This document shows positions 1-6,821 of a stretch of DNA of 7,303 nucleotides, one piece after another. The position numbers were made by a program, and so were the translations under genes. Positions within the stretch are counted from its first letter, which is position 1. Each line of letters begins with the position of its first letter. The notes under the pieces were generated by a model, which was given only the letters and a program-made list of their open reading frames with translations, was not told the origin of the DNA and did not search any database. This stretch comes from Chitinophagaceae bacterium (GTDB lineage Bacteria; Bacteroidota; Bacteroidia; Chitinophagales; Chitinophagaceae). The stretch spans positions 1-7,303 of the forward strand of contig DOMR01000069.1 of the NCBI GenBank assembly GCA_003509845.1. Reading direction: 5' to 3'.

Positions 1-668
1 TTTCCCCATAATCTTGCATATAAGGGCTGATCGCGTGAAGCATTTTTTGAAACCAATACGATGAATGCAGGTAAATTTTTATTTTCAGATCCCAATCCAT
101 AACTCATCCAAGATCCAATAGATGGCCGACCCGGAAGCTGATGTCCAGTTTGAAAAAAGGTGAGTGCTGGATCATGATTAATTTGTTCTGTATACATGGA
201 TTTAATAATACACAATTCATCTACCACTTGCGCGGTGTAAGGTAATAAATCGCTTACCCAGGTATTACTTTTCCCATGCTGTTTAAAATTTGCAAAGGAA
301 GATGCAATGGGTAGTAAAGCTTGACTGGCACTCATTCCTGTTAAGCGTTGCCCATTACGAACAGAATCGGGTAAACCCTGTCCTTGCATTTTTATTAATC
401 CAGGTTTGTAATCAAATGTTTCAAATTGTGAAGGGCCACCACTCATAAATAAATAGACTACGCGTTTTGCTTTTGGCGCGATAGTGGGTAATGCATCTAA
501 TATTTGTTGTTCAAATGTTTTTGTTGAAATACTACTACTTAATAAAGTACCTAACGCCATCGCGCCCATACCGCCTGCGGTACTTTTCAAAAAATTTCGA
601 CGTTCAATTTTTTTATTGATTGCCTCAAATTCTTGCGTATATATGTTAAAATCATTTTTCCTTCCCAT
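1..668 (-). CDS. DUF1501 family exported protein with Tat signal (3' part beyond window)
   Basis: The ATG at 668-666 opens a frame of 222 codons that runs off the left edge, roughly half of a typical DUF1501 protein. A twin-arginine motif, E22-R-R-N-F-L-K28, is followed by a Gly/Ala/Leu/Ser-rich hydrophobic stretch (about 30-46), so export by the Tat pathway, probably already folded, is expected. The mature part begins with the family hallmark VVYLFMSGGPSQFETFDYKP (70-89); NHDPALTFFQTGHQLPGRPS (164-183) and the PSIGSWMSYGLG segment after it also match the family. The start is 4 bp after the stop of the PSD1 gene, with no Shine-Dalgarno sequence, so translation is probably coupled. DUF1501 proteins are thought to share the alkaline phosphatase/sulfatase fold (family knowledge), but no reaction is established. 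The repeated pairing with PSD1 proteins suggests a joint role. The visible half contains no sulfatase-type CxPxR site. Family assignment is confident; function is unknown. Confidence 0.93.
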   Translation of the reverse strand, partial: MGRKNDFNIYTQEFEAINKKIERRNFLKSTAGGMGAMALGTLLSSSISTKTFEQQILDALPTIAPKAKRVVYLFMSGGPSQFETFDYKPGLIKMQGQGLPDSVRNGQRLTGMSASQALLPIASSFANFKQHGKSNTWVSDLLPYTAQVVDELCIIKSMYTEQINHDPALTFFQTGHQLPGRPSIGSWMSYGLGSENKNLPAFIVLVSKNASRDQPLYARLWG

Positions 669-672
669 AAAC

Positions 673-3600
673 TTATCTTTTAGTAATGGTTGCATCAGAG
701 TTTAATATGGTGCTTGCAACTACGCTATTCGCAGCAACCCAATAAGGATCTAATGTTGTATTAATTTTATATAAACCTGTATTTAACCATCCTTTTATTT
801 TATTGGGGTTGGCTTTAAACTTATTGTATTCCGCTTGTTGCATTGCACTTAATAATGCGATTTGTTTTGAAGTAGGTGTAATACCAGTAAGTTGTCGGTA
901 AGCCAAACCAATAGCTGCTGTGGTATTTTGTTGTTTGGTGATGCTTTCCCCAATCACCTTAGCCGCTTCAATAAAAGTAGGATCATTTAAAGTAACCAAT
1001 GCTTGTAAGGGTGTATTGGTGGATTGTCTGCGTACTACACAGGAAGCCCTGGATGGTCCATCAAAATTAGCAAGGGTTGGATTGGGAACCGTTCTTTTTA
1101 AAATAATATAAAGGCTTCTTCTATATACCTGATCAGTACTGTCCTGATTATATTTGGTCCCATTGATTTCCCACAATCCTTCGGGCTGATAAGGATATAC
1201 GCTTTTACCTCCCAACTCTTTATTTAATAGACCGCTCGCCACTAAAGCATTGTCTCGAATCATTTCAGCGGATAAGCGAATAGAAGGGCCTCTTGCTAAT
1301 AATTTATTTTCTGGATCTTTTTCCATAAGCATGCCACTTGCTTTTGAATCCTGCTGATAAGTTGCAGACATTACAATCAACTTATTTATTTTTTTAATAT
1401 CCCAGTTGTTATCTCGCAATTCAATCGCTAACCAATCCAATAAATTTGAATGACTAGGCATTTCACCCTGGTTACCAAAATCCTCTGCTGTTTTAACCAA
1501 ACCCTTACCAAAAAAGTTTTGCCATAAATGATTGATAGCAACCCGCGCTGTTAGCGGATTACGCGCATCGGTTAACCACTGTGCTAGGCCATATCTGTTT
1601 TTTGGAAGTTGATTAGAGAAGGGTAATATTTTTTCAGGGGTATTTGGAAATACTTGTTTTGTTGGCGCATCATATTGTCCCCTGTTTAACAAAAAGGTTT
1701 TTTTAGGCTGTGGCATTTCTTGCATCACCATTATTTCTTTGATATGCTCGGTTGAATCTGATAACAATTTTCTTTGTGTTTGTAGTGCAATATTTGCATT
1801 TTTAATATCCACATCCACTACTGATTTATAATAATCTTTTAACAGGGAAATATCATCTGTGCTTAATTCGGTCCTTGTTTTTTTTGTAATTAAATCCCAA
1901 TTCGATTTTTTTGCCAATACTTTTATTTCAAAAGGAGTTAGCGCTCGGTTATATACACTAATGTCATCTATTTTGCCGCCCTTCATTCCAAAACCTCGGC
2001 CCCAACCACCTATTTGCAATCCCGGTTCGTCCTTTGAAAAAAATACAATGTCTTTATATAATTGATCAATCTGTGTTTCCATTTTTAATGGAGATCCGTC
2101 TATAAATAAATTCAAACCTTTTGCTGTCGCTGAACCATCATAGGTCATAGTGAGTTGTATCCATTGGTTACGAGGCACGTCGGTTAGTGAAATTTTTGTA
2201 ATGGCATTGGATGGCGCCGTATGTGCCATAGTCATTTCAAGTCGATTGTTTTTTAAGTAAACATTGTATCCTTTGAAATTATACAACCTTTCCATATTGC
2301 TTTTATGAAATATAACACCCTCCTTCATTTCCTTGGAAATGTTCATCCATAGCCCAATAGTAAACGGATCCGATTTTCTAAAAACGCCCACCTCTTTTAA
2401 ATCCAAATAGGCGTCGCCATTTAAATATAAACTTTGTCCATTCCCATTTTTTTCAAAAATAAGGGGTTCACTTTTGCTATCTCCGTCGCGACGTAAGGCG
2501 GCAGTTTTACTATTGTTGACACTATTTTTTAATGAATCTTCAAAACTATATAAGCCTTGTAAATTTTCAGTGGGTATACCCTTGCTCGAAATTGTTTTAT
2601 ATTTTTCCTGTTGTATCCATTCATTAAATGCACTAGATGTATTTTCATAGCTCAATTTTAATTGCGCTTCCTTTTCCTTAACCAATGAATTAATATATTG
2701 AATAGTTTTTTCTTGTGCTGCCGTAGGAAGCATTAATGTGGGTGTTGGCATATCATCATTCCAAGAGATCTGTCCCGCCTCGCGTACATTATTAAAAAAA
2801 CTATACAGCTGATAATAATTTTCCTGTGACACCGGATCATACTTATGATCATGACATCTTGCACAGCCCACCGATATAGATAAAAAAGCTTCTCCAAAAG
2901 TATTGGTACGATCCATCACATATTCTGTTTGGAATTCTTCTTCTATTATACCACCCTCCATATTTTGTGGATGATTGCGATTAAACGCTGTTGCAATAAT
3001 CATATCCTTGGTAGGCGAAGGCATTAAATCACCCGCTAGTTGATAATGGATGAAATTTTTATAAGACATGTTTTCATTAAAAGCACCAATAACCCAATCG
3101 CGATATACCGACATATCCCTGGTTCTATCCACGGTGTAACCGTAGGAATCAGCGAAGCGCGCTAGGTCCAACCATTGGGTCGCCATTTTTTCACCATAAT
3201 GCGGGGAGCTTAATAGTCGGTCTACTTGTTTTTCGTAAGCATTTGCACTTTGGTCGTTTAAAAATTGGTCAATTTCATCAACGGTTGGCGGAAGACCGGT
3301 CAAATCCAAGGAAAGCCTTCTTAATAAAATTTCTTTAGACGCCTTAGGGCTAGGCTGTAAACCTTCTTGTTGCAATCGACTAAATACAAAATTATCAATG
3401 GGATTATTCACCTGTAAATTAAAAATGTCAGGAATCGTCTTTTTTTGTGGTGCAACAAATGCCCAGTGTGGCTTATATATGGCACCCGTTTCAATCCACT
3501 TTATAAGTATTGCTTTTTCCTTTGCATCTAAGGTTAAATGAGATTTTGGATCCGGCATCATGTAACTAGGATCGGAAGATAAAATGCGGTGGTAAAGCTC

Positions 3601-3888
3601 ACTCTTATTTAAATTACCCGGCACAATGGCAAATTTCCCAGGGCTTTCAGGCAAGGGTCCATAGGCCGACGCTTCCATATCTAATCTAAGTCCTGCTTTT
3701 TGTTTTGCCTTATCTGGTCCATGACAAGAAAAACATTTATCTGATAAAATTGGTTTTACATGTTCATTATAATCAATGACGGAGGGTAATTTAAGATACG
3801 CCGAATTTACATCCTCGGGTAATTTGGATATGTTTTTAAATGCAAAAAAAACACTAATAAAACCTATGAATAAATAATATTTCTTCAT
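673..3888 (-). CDS. Exported PSCyt1-PSCyt2-LamG-PSD1 (DUF1549/DUF1553) multidomain cytochrome-like protein
   Basis: This 1071-residue protein starts with a Sec-type signal (MKK followed by hydrophobic residues to about 17) with no lipobox Cys. PSCyt1 (about 38-137) carries the haem c motif C52-F-S-C55-H56, a possible distal Met at 110/111 and the closing WIETGA segment. PSCyt2/DUF1549 (about 162-366) includes LSLDLTGLPPT and a second CxxCH, C342-A-R-C345-H346, within CARCHDHKYDP. A short charged helical stretch (about 390-435) leads into a LamG-like beta-sandwich (about 445-660; YSFEDSL, FTIGLWMNI, LNLFIDG, GGKIDDISVYNRALTPFE). A second helical linker (about 675-725) precedes PSD1/DUF1553 (about 762-1055), which contains NPLTARVAINHLWQNFFGKG and STNTPLQALVTLNDP. 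The domain order is normal for the family and no break is seen. LamG domains usually bind glycans or proteins. The start overlaps the upstream stop as ATGA, and the DUF1501 gene follows after 4 bp. The protein probably acts in the periplasm or at the outer surface; its reaction is unknown. Confidence 0.95.
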   Translation of the reverse strand: MKKYYLFIGFISVFFAFKNISKLPEDVNSAYLKLPSVIDYNEHVKPILSDKCFSCHGPDKAKQKAGLRLDMEASAYGPLPESPGKFAIVPGNLNKSELYHRILSSDPSYMMPDPKSHLTLDAKEKAILIKWIETGAIYKPHWAFVAPQKKTIPDIFNLQVNNPIDNFVFSRLQQEGLQPSPKASKEILLRRLSLDLTGLPPTVDEIDQFLNDQSANAYEKQVDRLLSSPHYGEKMATQWLDLARFADSYGYTVDRTRDMSVYRDWVIGAFNENMSYKNFIHYQLAGDLMPSPTKDMIIATAFNRNHPQNMEGGIIEEEFQTEYVMDRTNTFGEAFLSISVGCARCHDHKYDPVSQENYYQLYSFFNNVREAGQISWNDDMPTPTLMLPTAAQEKTIQYINSLVKEKEAQLKLSYENTSSAFNEWIQQEKYKTISSKGIPTENLQGLYSFEDSLKNSVNNSKTAALRRDGDSKSEPLIFEKNGNGQSLYLNGDAYLDLKEVGVFRKSDPFTIGLWMNISKEMKEGVIFHKSNMERLYNFKGYNVYLKNNRLEMTMAHTAPSNAITKISLTDVPRNQWIQLTMTYDGSATAKGLNLFIDGSPLKMETQIDQLYKDIVFFSKDEPGLQIGGWGRGFGMKGGKIDDISVYNRALTPFEIKVLAKKSNWDLITKKTRTELSTDDISLLKDYYKSVVDVDIKNANIALQTQRKLLSDSTEHIKEIMVMQEMPQPKKTFLLNRGQYDAPTKQVFPNTPEKILPFSNQLPKNRYGLAQWLTDARNPLTARVAINHLWQNFFGKGLVKTAEDFGNQGEMPSHSNLLDWLAIELRDNNWDIKKINKLIVMSATYQQDSKASGMLMEKDPENKLLARGPSIRLSAEMIRDNALVASGLLNKELGGKSVYPYQPEGLWEINGTKYNQDSTDQVYRRSLYIILKRTVPNPTLANFDGPSRASCVVRRQSTNTPLQALVTLNDPTFIEAAKVIGESITKQQNTTAAIGLAYRQLTGITPTSKQIALLSAMQQAEYNKFKANPNKIKGWLNTGLYKINTTLDPYWVAANSVVASTILNSDATITKR
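3885..3888 (-). other. ATGA stop/start overlap coupling the cytochrome-LRR and PSD1 genes
   Basis: The TGA stop of the membrane cytochrome gene (3887-3885) shares two bases with the ATG of the PSD1 gene (3888-3886). No Shine-Dalgarno sequence sits at a useful distance; the nearest GGAG is about 19 nt upstream of the ATG. Termination-reinitiation is therefore the likely way the PSD1 gene is translated, which would tie the amounts of the two proteins together. Confidence 0.8.
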
Positions 3889-5342
3889 TTTTTCTGAAAT
3901 TTAAAATCTCCTATTTCAATAGTTACTTTTGGATTTAATTTTTTAAACTGTTCAATCCCATTTAAAGTTACTTTAGTTTTCCATAAATAAAGCACTGATA
4001 AATTTTTTAATGAAGCTAATTGCATAAGCCCTTCATCTGAAATATTCGTACCATAAAGGTTAAGCTGTTCCAATTGTGACAATTGCTTTATATAATCCAA
4101 CCCATTATCCGTGATCAACGTGTTTTCAACATTCAACTTTTTAATGTTTTTTAAATCCGCAACTATTTTTATATCATTATCATTGATAGGTAAGTTGGTC
4201 AATTTTAATGTTACCAACTGTGCATTAATATTTTTCAATGCTAGTAAGCTAGTTTTGTTAAAGGGTAACACATTGACAAAATTGGCCATTACAAAATTGG
4301 AGCCTTCTGCGATATTGGTTAAAATAATATTTTCTTGTTTGAAATCTTCAATGATCGCGGGGTTTATGGGTGCAGGATTTGGTAGGTTTATAATTTTTAC
4401 GGAACTTTTTATACTATTATTATTTTCAATCTCCTGATTTTTTGTTTCTGTTATTTCACTATTTACTTTTGCTGGAGTAGCTAAAATATTTTTATCCGTA
4501 ATGGTATTTTGGGAAGCAACATTTTTAACCAATTGGTTATAGGAAATGGTGTCAATAATATCCTCGAAAGAGGCGCCTGTTTTTATCCAGTTTTCAATAA
4601 TTAAAATTTCATTTTGACTTAACTGATGTTTTCCTTTCGGCGGCATGTGTTTTTCATCATCAATCGGCAATACTAAGCTTGTATATAGTGGACTTTTGAA
4701 AGCATTACCCGCGACAAATATCTTTCCGTTTTTTCCACCCTTTTTGATGAACATTTCTCCATCCAATCTTAATCCATTCTTTTGTTTAATTGCGGAATGA
4801 CAATTATAACATCTCAATTTTAATAAGGGTGCAATTTGTTCTTTATAAACATTGTGGGTTTCAATGGTTAAAGAATCAGCTCCATTTGAAATTGTTTGAG
4901 TAATTTTTTTTGCTTCCACTTTTATAGTGTCAACCTGGCTCGTGTTGGAATTTTCATTGGAGTTAAATAAATAATTTTCTCCGTGCGTCAATGTACCACC
5001 ATAGTGACCTGTAATAAAAACAAGTAGGGTTAATATGACAGCTAATAATTTTCGGTATTGCTTTAAGAAATAAACTAGTAATCCTATAACTGCAGTGCTA
5101 ATCCCGGTCCACTGATGTTTTTGAACTAATAACGCATCATATTCGCCGGAGTTGGATAAAATCCATCCTGCAATACAAGCCATCACGGCGCTAATACTCC
5201 CAACCAAAAAAGCCAATGAAATAGGAGCGCGTAAATCAACCTTACTATAATGTTGGTAAACCATCATCAAAACACCCAATAGCAAAATACCAATGGGCAA
5301 ATGCACAATGACAGGATGTAGGTGACCTATGAATTCAAGCAT
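3885..5342 (-). CDS. Membrane-anchored DUF2231-like / PSCyt1 haem c / leucine-rich-repeat fusion protein
   Basis: The 485-residue product has three parts. Residues 1-121 look like a DUF2231 membrane domain: LHPVIVHLPIG (8-18), about four hydrophobic helices (12-29, 41-63, 78-93, 98-112) and a GHYGG...THG segment ending at 121. Several of its His residues (7, 9, 14, 113, 120) lie near predicted membrane borders. After a Ser/Asn/Thr-rich linker comes a PSCyt1 domain (about 163-258) with C178-Y-N-C181-H182, the segment NGLRLDGE, a likely distal Met in HMPP (M233) and the closing NWIKTGAS. A second low-complexity Asn/Lys/Thr-rich linker (about 265-325) leads to about four leucine-rich repeats (366-470), including LNLYGTNISDEGL and LYLWKTKVTLNGI. 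The CxxCH motif needs periplasmic haem attachment, so the region after 121 should be periplasmic. The gene overlaps the PSD1 gene by 4 bp, which suggests the products work together. A role as membrane redox partner with an LRR binding surface is inference. Confidence 0.9.
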   Translation of the reverse strand: MLEFIGHLHPVIVHLPIGILLLGVLMMVYQHYSKVDLRAPISLAFLVGSISAVMACIAGWILSNSGEYDALLVQKHQWTGISTAVIGLLVYFLKQYRKLLAVILTLLVFITGHYGGTLTHGENYLFNSNENSNTSQVDTIKVEAKKITQTISNGADSLTIETHNVYKEQIAPLLKLRCYNCHSAIKQKNGLRLDGEMFIKKGGKNGKIFVAGNAFKSPLYTSLVLPIDDEKHMPPKGKHQLSQNEILIIENWIKTGASFEDIIDTISYNQLVKNVASQNTITDKNILATPAKVNSEITETKNQEIENNNSIKSSVKIINLPNPAPINPAIIEDFKQENIILTNIAEGSNFVMANFVNVLPFNKTSLLALKNINAQLVTLKLTNLPINDNDIKIVADLKNIKKLNVENTLITDNGLDYIKQLSQLEQLNLYGTNISDEGLMQLASLKNLSVLYLWKTKVTLNGIEQFKKLNPKVTIEIGDFKFQKK

Positions 5343-5359
5343 ATGATTTAGATAGAAAT

Positions 5360-5432
5360 AAATAGCAATCTAGCGTATAGCAATTTAACTATTAATTAGT
5401 AGGCATCAAAATTTAATAGGGGATTGCTATTT
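5360..5432. repeat. 11-bp perfect inverted repeat flanking the sulfatase/cytochrome gap, with an extra direct copy
   Basis: AAATAGCAATC at 5360-5370 is exactly inverted as GATTGCTATTT at 5422-5432, with a 51-bp spacer; the right arm covers the sulfatase stop codon. The core ATAGCAAT appears a third time at 5377-5384 in the same orientation as the left arm, 15 bp away from start to start. The arms are AT-rich and the loop is long, with no trailing T-run, so this does not look like an intrinsic terminator. It could be an operator with several sites, an RNA structure between the two genes, or chance in AT-rich DNA. The repeat itself is seen directly; any role is speculation. Confidence 0.45.
5381..5410 (-). 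promoter_or_regulatory. Weak candidate Bacteroidota-type promoter ahead of the cytochrome-LRR gene
   Basis: On the minus strand TTTG (5410-5407) is followed after 19 bp by TAAATTG (5387-5381). This resembles the Bacteroidota -33 TTTG and -7 TAnnTTTG pattern, but the -7 element lacks one T. It lies about 40 bp before the ATG at 5342, inside the 84-bp gap and overlapping the middle copy of the ATAGCAAT repeat. If active, it would let the last three genes be expressed without the sulfatase. The match is poor and could be chance. Confidence 0.22.
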
Positions 5433-6788
5433 GTTTTGCTTTTGCCAAGGCACTTTACCACTTTCCTGAATTTGCTTTAATAATAAAGCATTCAATTTTT
5501 CTGCAATTTTAGGTTCTTGCTTTATTAAATTATTTTTTTCCTCAGGATCTAACTTAAGATGATATAACTCCAAGGGCTGGTAGGGATTATTTTGTAACAA
5601 TTTCCAATCACCTTGTCGAATTGCATGATATGCCTTACCCCCATATTCCATGCCACCTTCCCTTCGGGTAAAATAAAGCACTCTATTTTCATCAACACTG
5701 GTAGTTGTATTTTTTTCACTTATTAATGTATTCAAAAAACTTCTTCCTTCAATTTTATGTTTGATAGGAACCCCTGCAATTTCTAATAATGTGGGGTATA
5801 TATCCATTGTTAAATTTACTTGTGCCGATACGCTACCCGCTTTAATCATTTTAGGCCAACTAATTACAGTAGGAACTCTTAATCCACCCTCATACATACT
5901 TTGTTTACCATCGCGCAAATCACCATTATTTGACTCACTGGGTAGGTGACCACCATTATCACTTAAAAATAAGATGATGGTATTTTCATATTGGCCATTG
6001 GCTTTTAATGATGCAATTACTTTACCAATATTATCATCCATATGTTCAATAAAGGCTACTAGCTTAGCTCTTGTTTCTGAAACCTGCGGTTCTCTTTGCT
6101 TCACTTTTTGTAACCACGCCGTTGGCGGAGATACGGGGAAATGTGGCGCATTATAGGATAAGTATAAAAAAAATGGATTTTTTTCACCGACTTGTTTTTT
6201 AAAATAATCAATTGACCACTGAGTAAATAGTTCTGTTGCGTGTCCTATGGGTTCAATCGGCTCTTTGTTTAAGCGCATGAAATTTTTTCCATGCCGTAAG
6301 TGGGTCCAATAATCATCCATCATATCTTCCAACCAACCATGAAACAAATCAAATCCTTTTTCATTGGGAAGGTTGGGTGATTCCAATCCTAAATTCCATT
6401 TACCAATATGCGCAGTGCGATATCCCGCTTGTTTTAATGCTTTTGGTAATAAAATAGTACCTGGTTGCAAGTAGCCCCAATTATTATCGGGTGTGGATCT
6501 GATTAATCCCGGAACTCCAACCAAATCGGGAAATCTGCCCGACATCAGTGAAGCTCTTGTGGGTGCACATACTGGGGAATTGGTATAAAAATAATCGAAT
6601 CGCATACCTGCATTGCGAATTGCATCAATATTAGGTGTTCGAATATCTTTTGTACCGTAATAGGAAACATCATGATACCCTTGGTCATCGGTTAAGATGA
6701 TGAGAATATTTGGTTTTTTATTTTGTGCTTGAATAGCTGTCCCATAACACAAAAAACACAATAGAAAAAATAGAAACTTTTTTATCAT
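5427..6788 (-). CDS. Exported S1-family sulfatase (formylglycine-dependent, Cys type)
   Basis: This 453-residue protein has a cleavable Sec signal (about 1-21, AIQA before QNKKPN). Hallmarks of the arylsulfatase-type family are in order: N27ILIILTDDQG with metal-binding D34/D35; the sulfatase signature C74-A-P-T-R78-A-S-L-M-S-G, whose Cys would be oxidised to formylglycine; GYRTAHIGKWNLG (122-134) with K130; APH216FP; LSD277-N278-GG for metal binding; and G294-K295 before YEGGLRVP. The C-terminal subdomain includes AIRQGDWKLL and LYHLKLDPEEKNNL. Length is normal. The expected reaction is hydrolysis of a sulfate ester, probably on a carbohydrate, in the periplasm or outside the cell; the substrate cannot be read from the sequence. 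One oddity: position 132 is Asn where most family members have His (GKWHLG), a residue that contacts formylglycine. The ATG at 6788 is followed directly by the signal peptide, which supports this start. No sulfatase-maturing enzyme gene is in the window. Confidence 0.95.
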   Translation of the reverse strand: MIKKFLFFLLCFLCYGTAIQAQNKKPNILIILTDDQGYHDVSYYGTKDIRTPNIDAIRNAGMRFDYFYTNSPVCAPTRASLMSGRFPDLVGVPGLIRSTPDNNWGYLQPGTILLPKALKQAGYRTAHIGKWNLGLESPNLPNEKGFDLFHGWLEDMMDDYWTHLRHGKNFMRLNKEPIEPIGHATELFTQWSIDYFKKQVGEKNPFFLYLSYNAPHFPVSPPTAWLQKVKQREPQVSETRAKLVAFIEHMDDNIGKVIASLKANGQYENTIILFLSDNGGHLPSESNNGDLRDGKQSMYEGGLRVPTVISWPKMIKAGSVSAQVNLTMDIYPTLLEIAGVPIKHKIEGRSFLNTLISEKNTTTSVDENRVLYFTRREGGMEYGGKAYHAIRQGDWKLLQNNPYQPLELYHLKLDPEEKNNLIKQEPKIAEKLNALLLKQIQESGKVPWQKQNK

Positions 6789-6821
6789 TAGTGTACTATA
6801 AAATCATTTTTTAATACAAAA

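Noticed and set aside
3885..3894. Programmed -1 frameshift at the A-run before the ATGA overlap, which would fuse the cytochrome-LRR and PSD1 proteins
   Set aside because: A -1 slip on AAAAAA would give an in-frame fusion, but the heptamer (G AAA AAA) is not ideal, and the PSD1 protein begins with its own signal peptide, so separate translation is far more likely.
484..6156. Open frames of 60-108 codons on the plus strand (484-705, 920-1111, 1859-2065, 4111-4437, 5761-5949, 5974-6156)
   Set aside because: Each lies wholly or mostly opposite a well-supported minus-strand gene, resembles no family I know, and has no start signal.
6756..6758. Sulfatase as a lipoprotein via C11 or C14
   Set aside because: Both Cys sit within the hydrophobic core, with no lipobox context (L-x-[GA]-C) at its end; an ordinary signal-peptidase I site after AIQA fits better.
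6789..6821. Promoter just upstream of the sulfatase
   Set aside because: The 33-bp gap has a TTTG, but the best -7 match (TACACTAA) overlaps the start codon and fits the consensus poorly.
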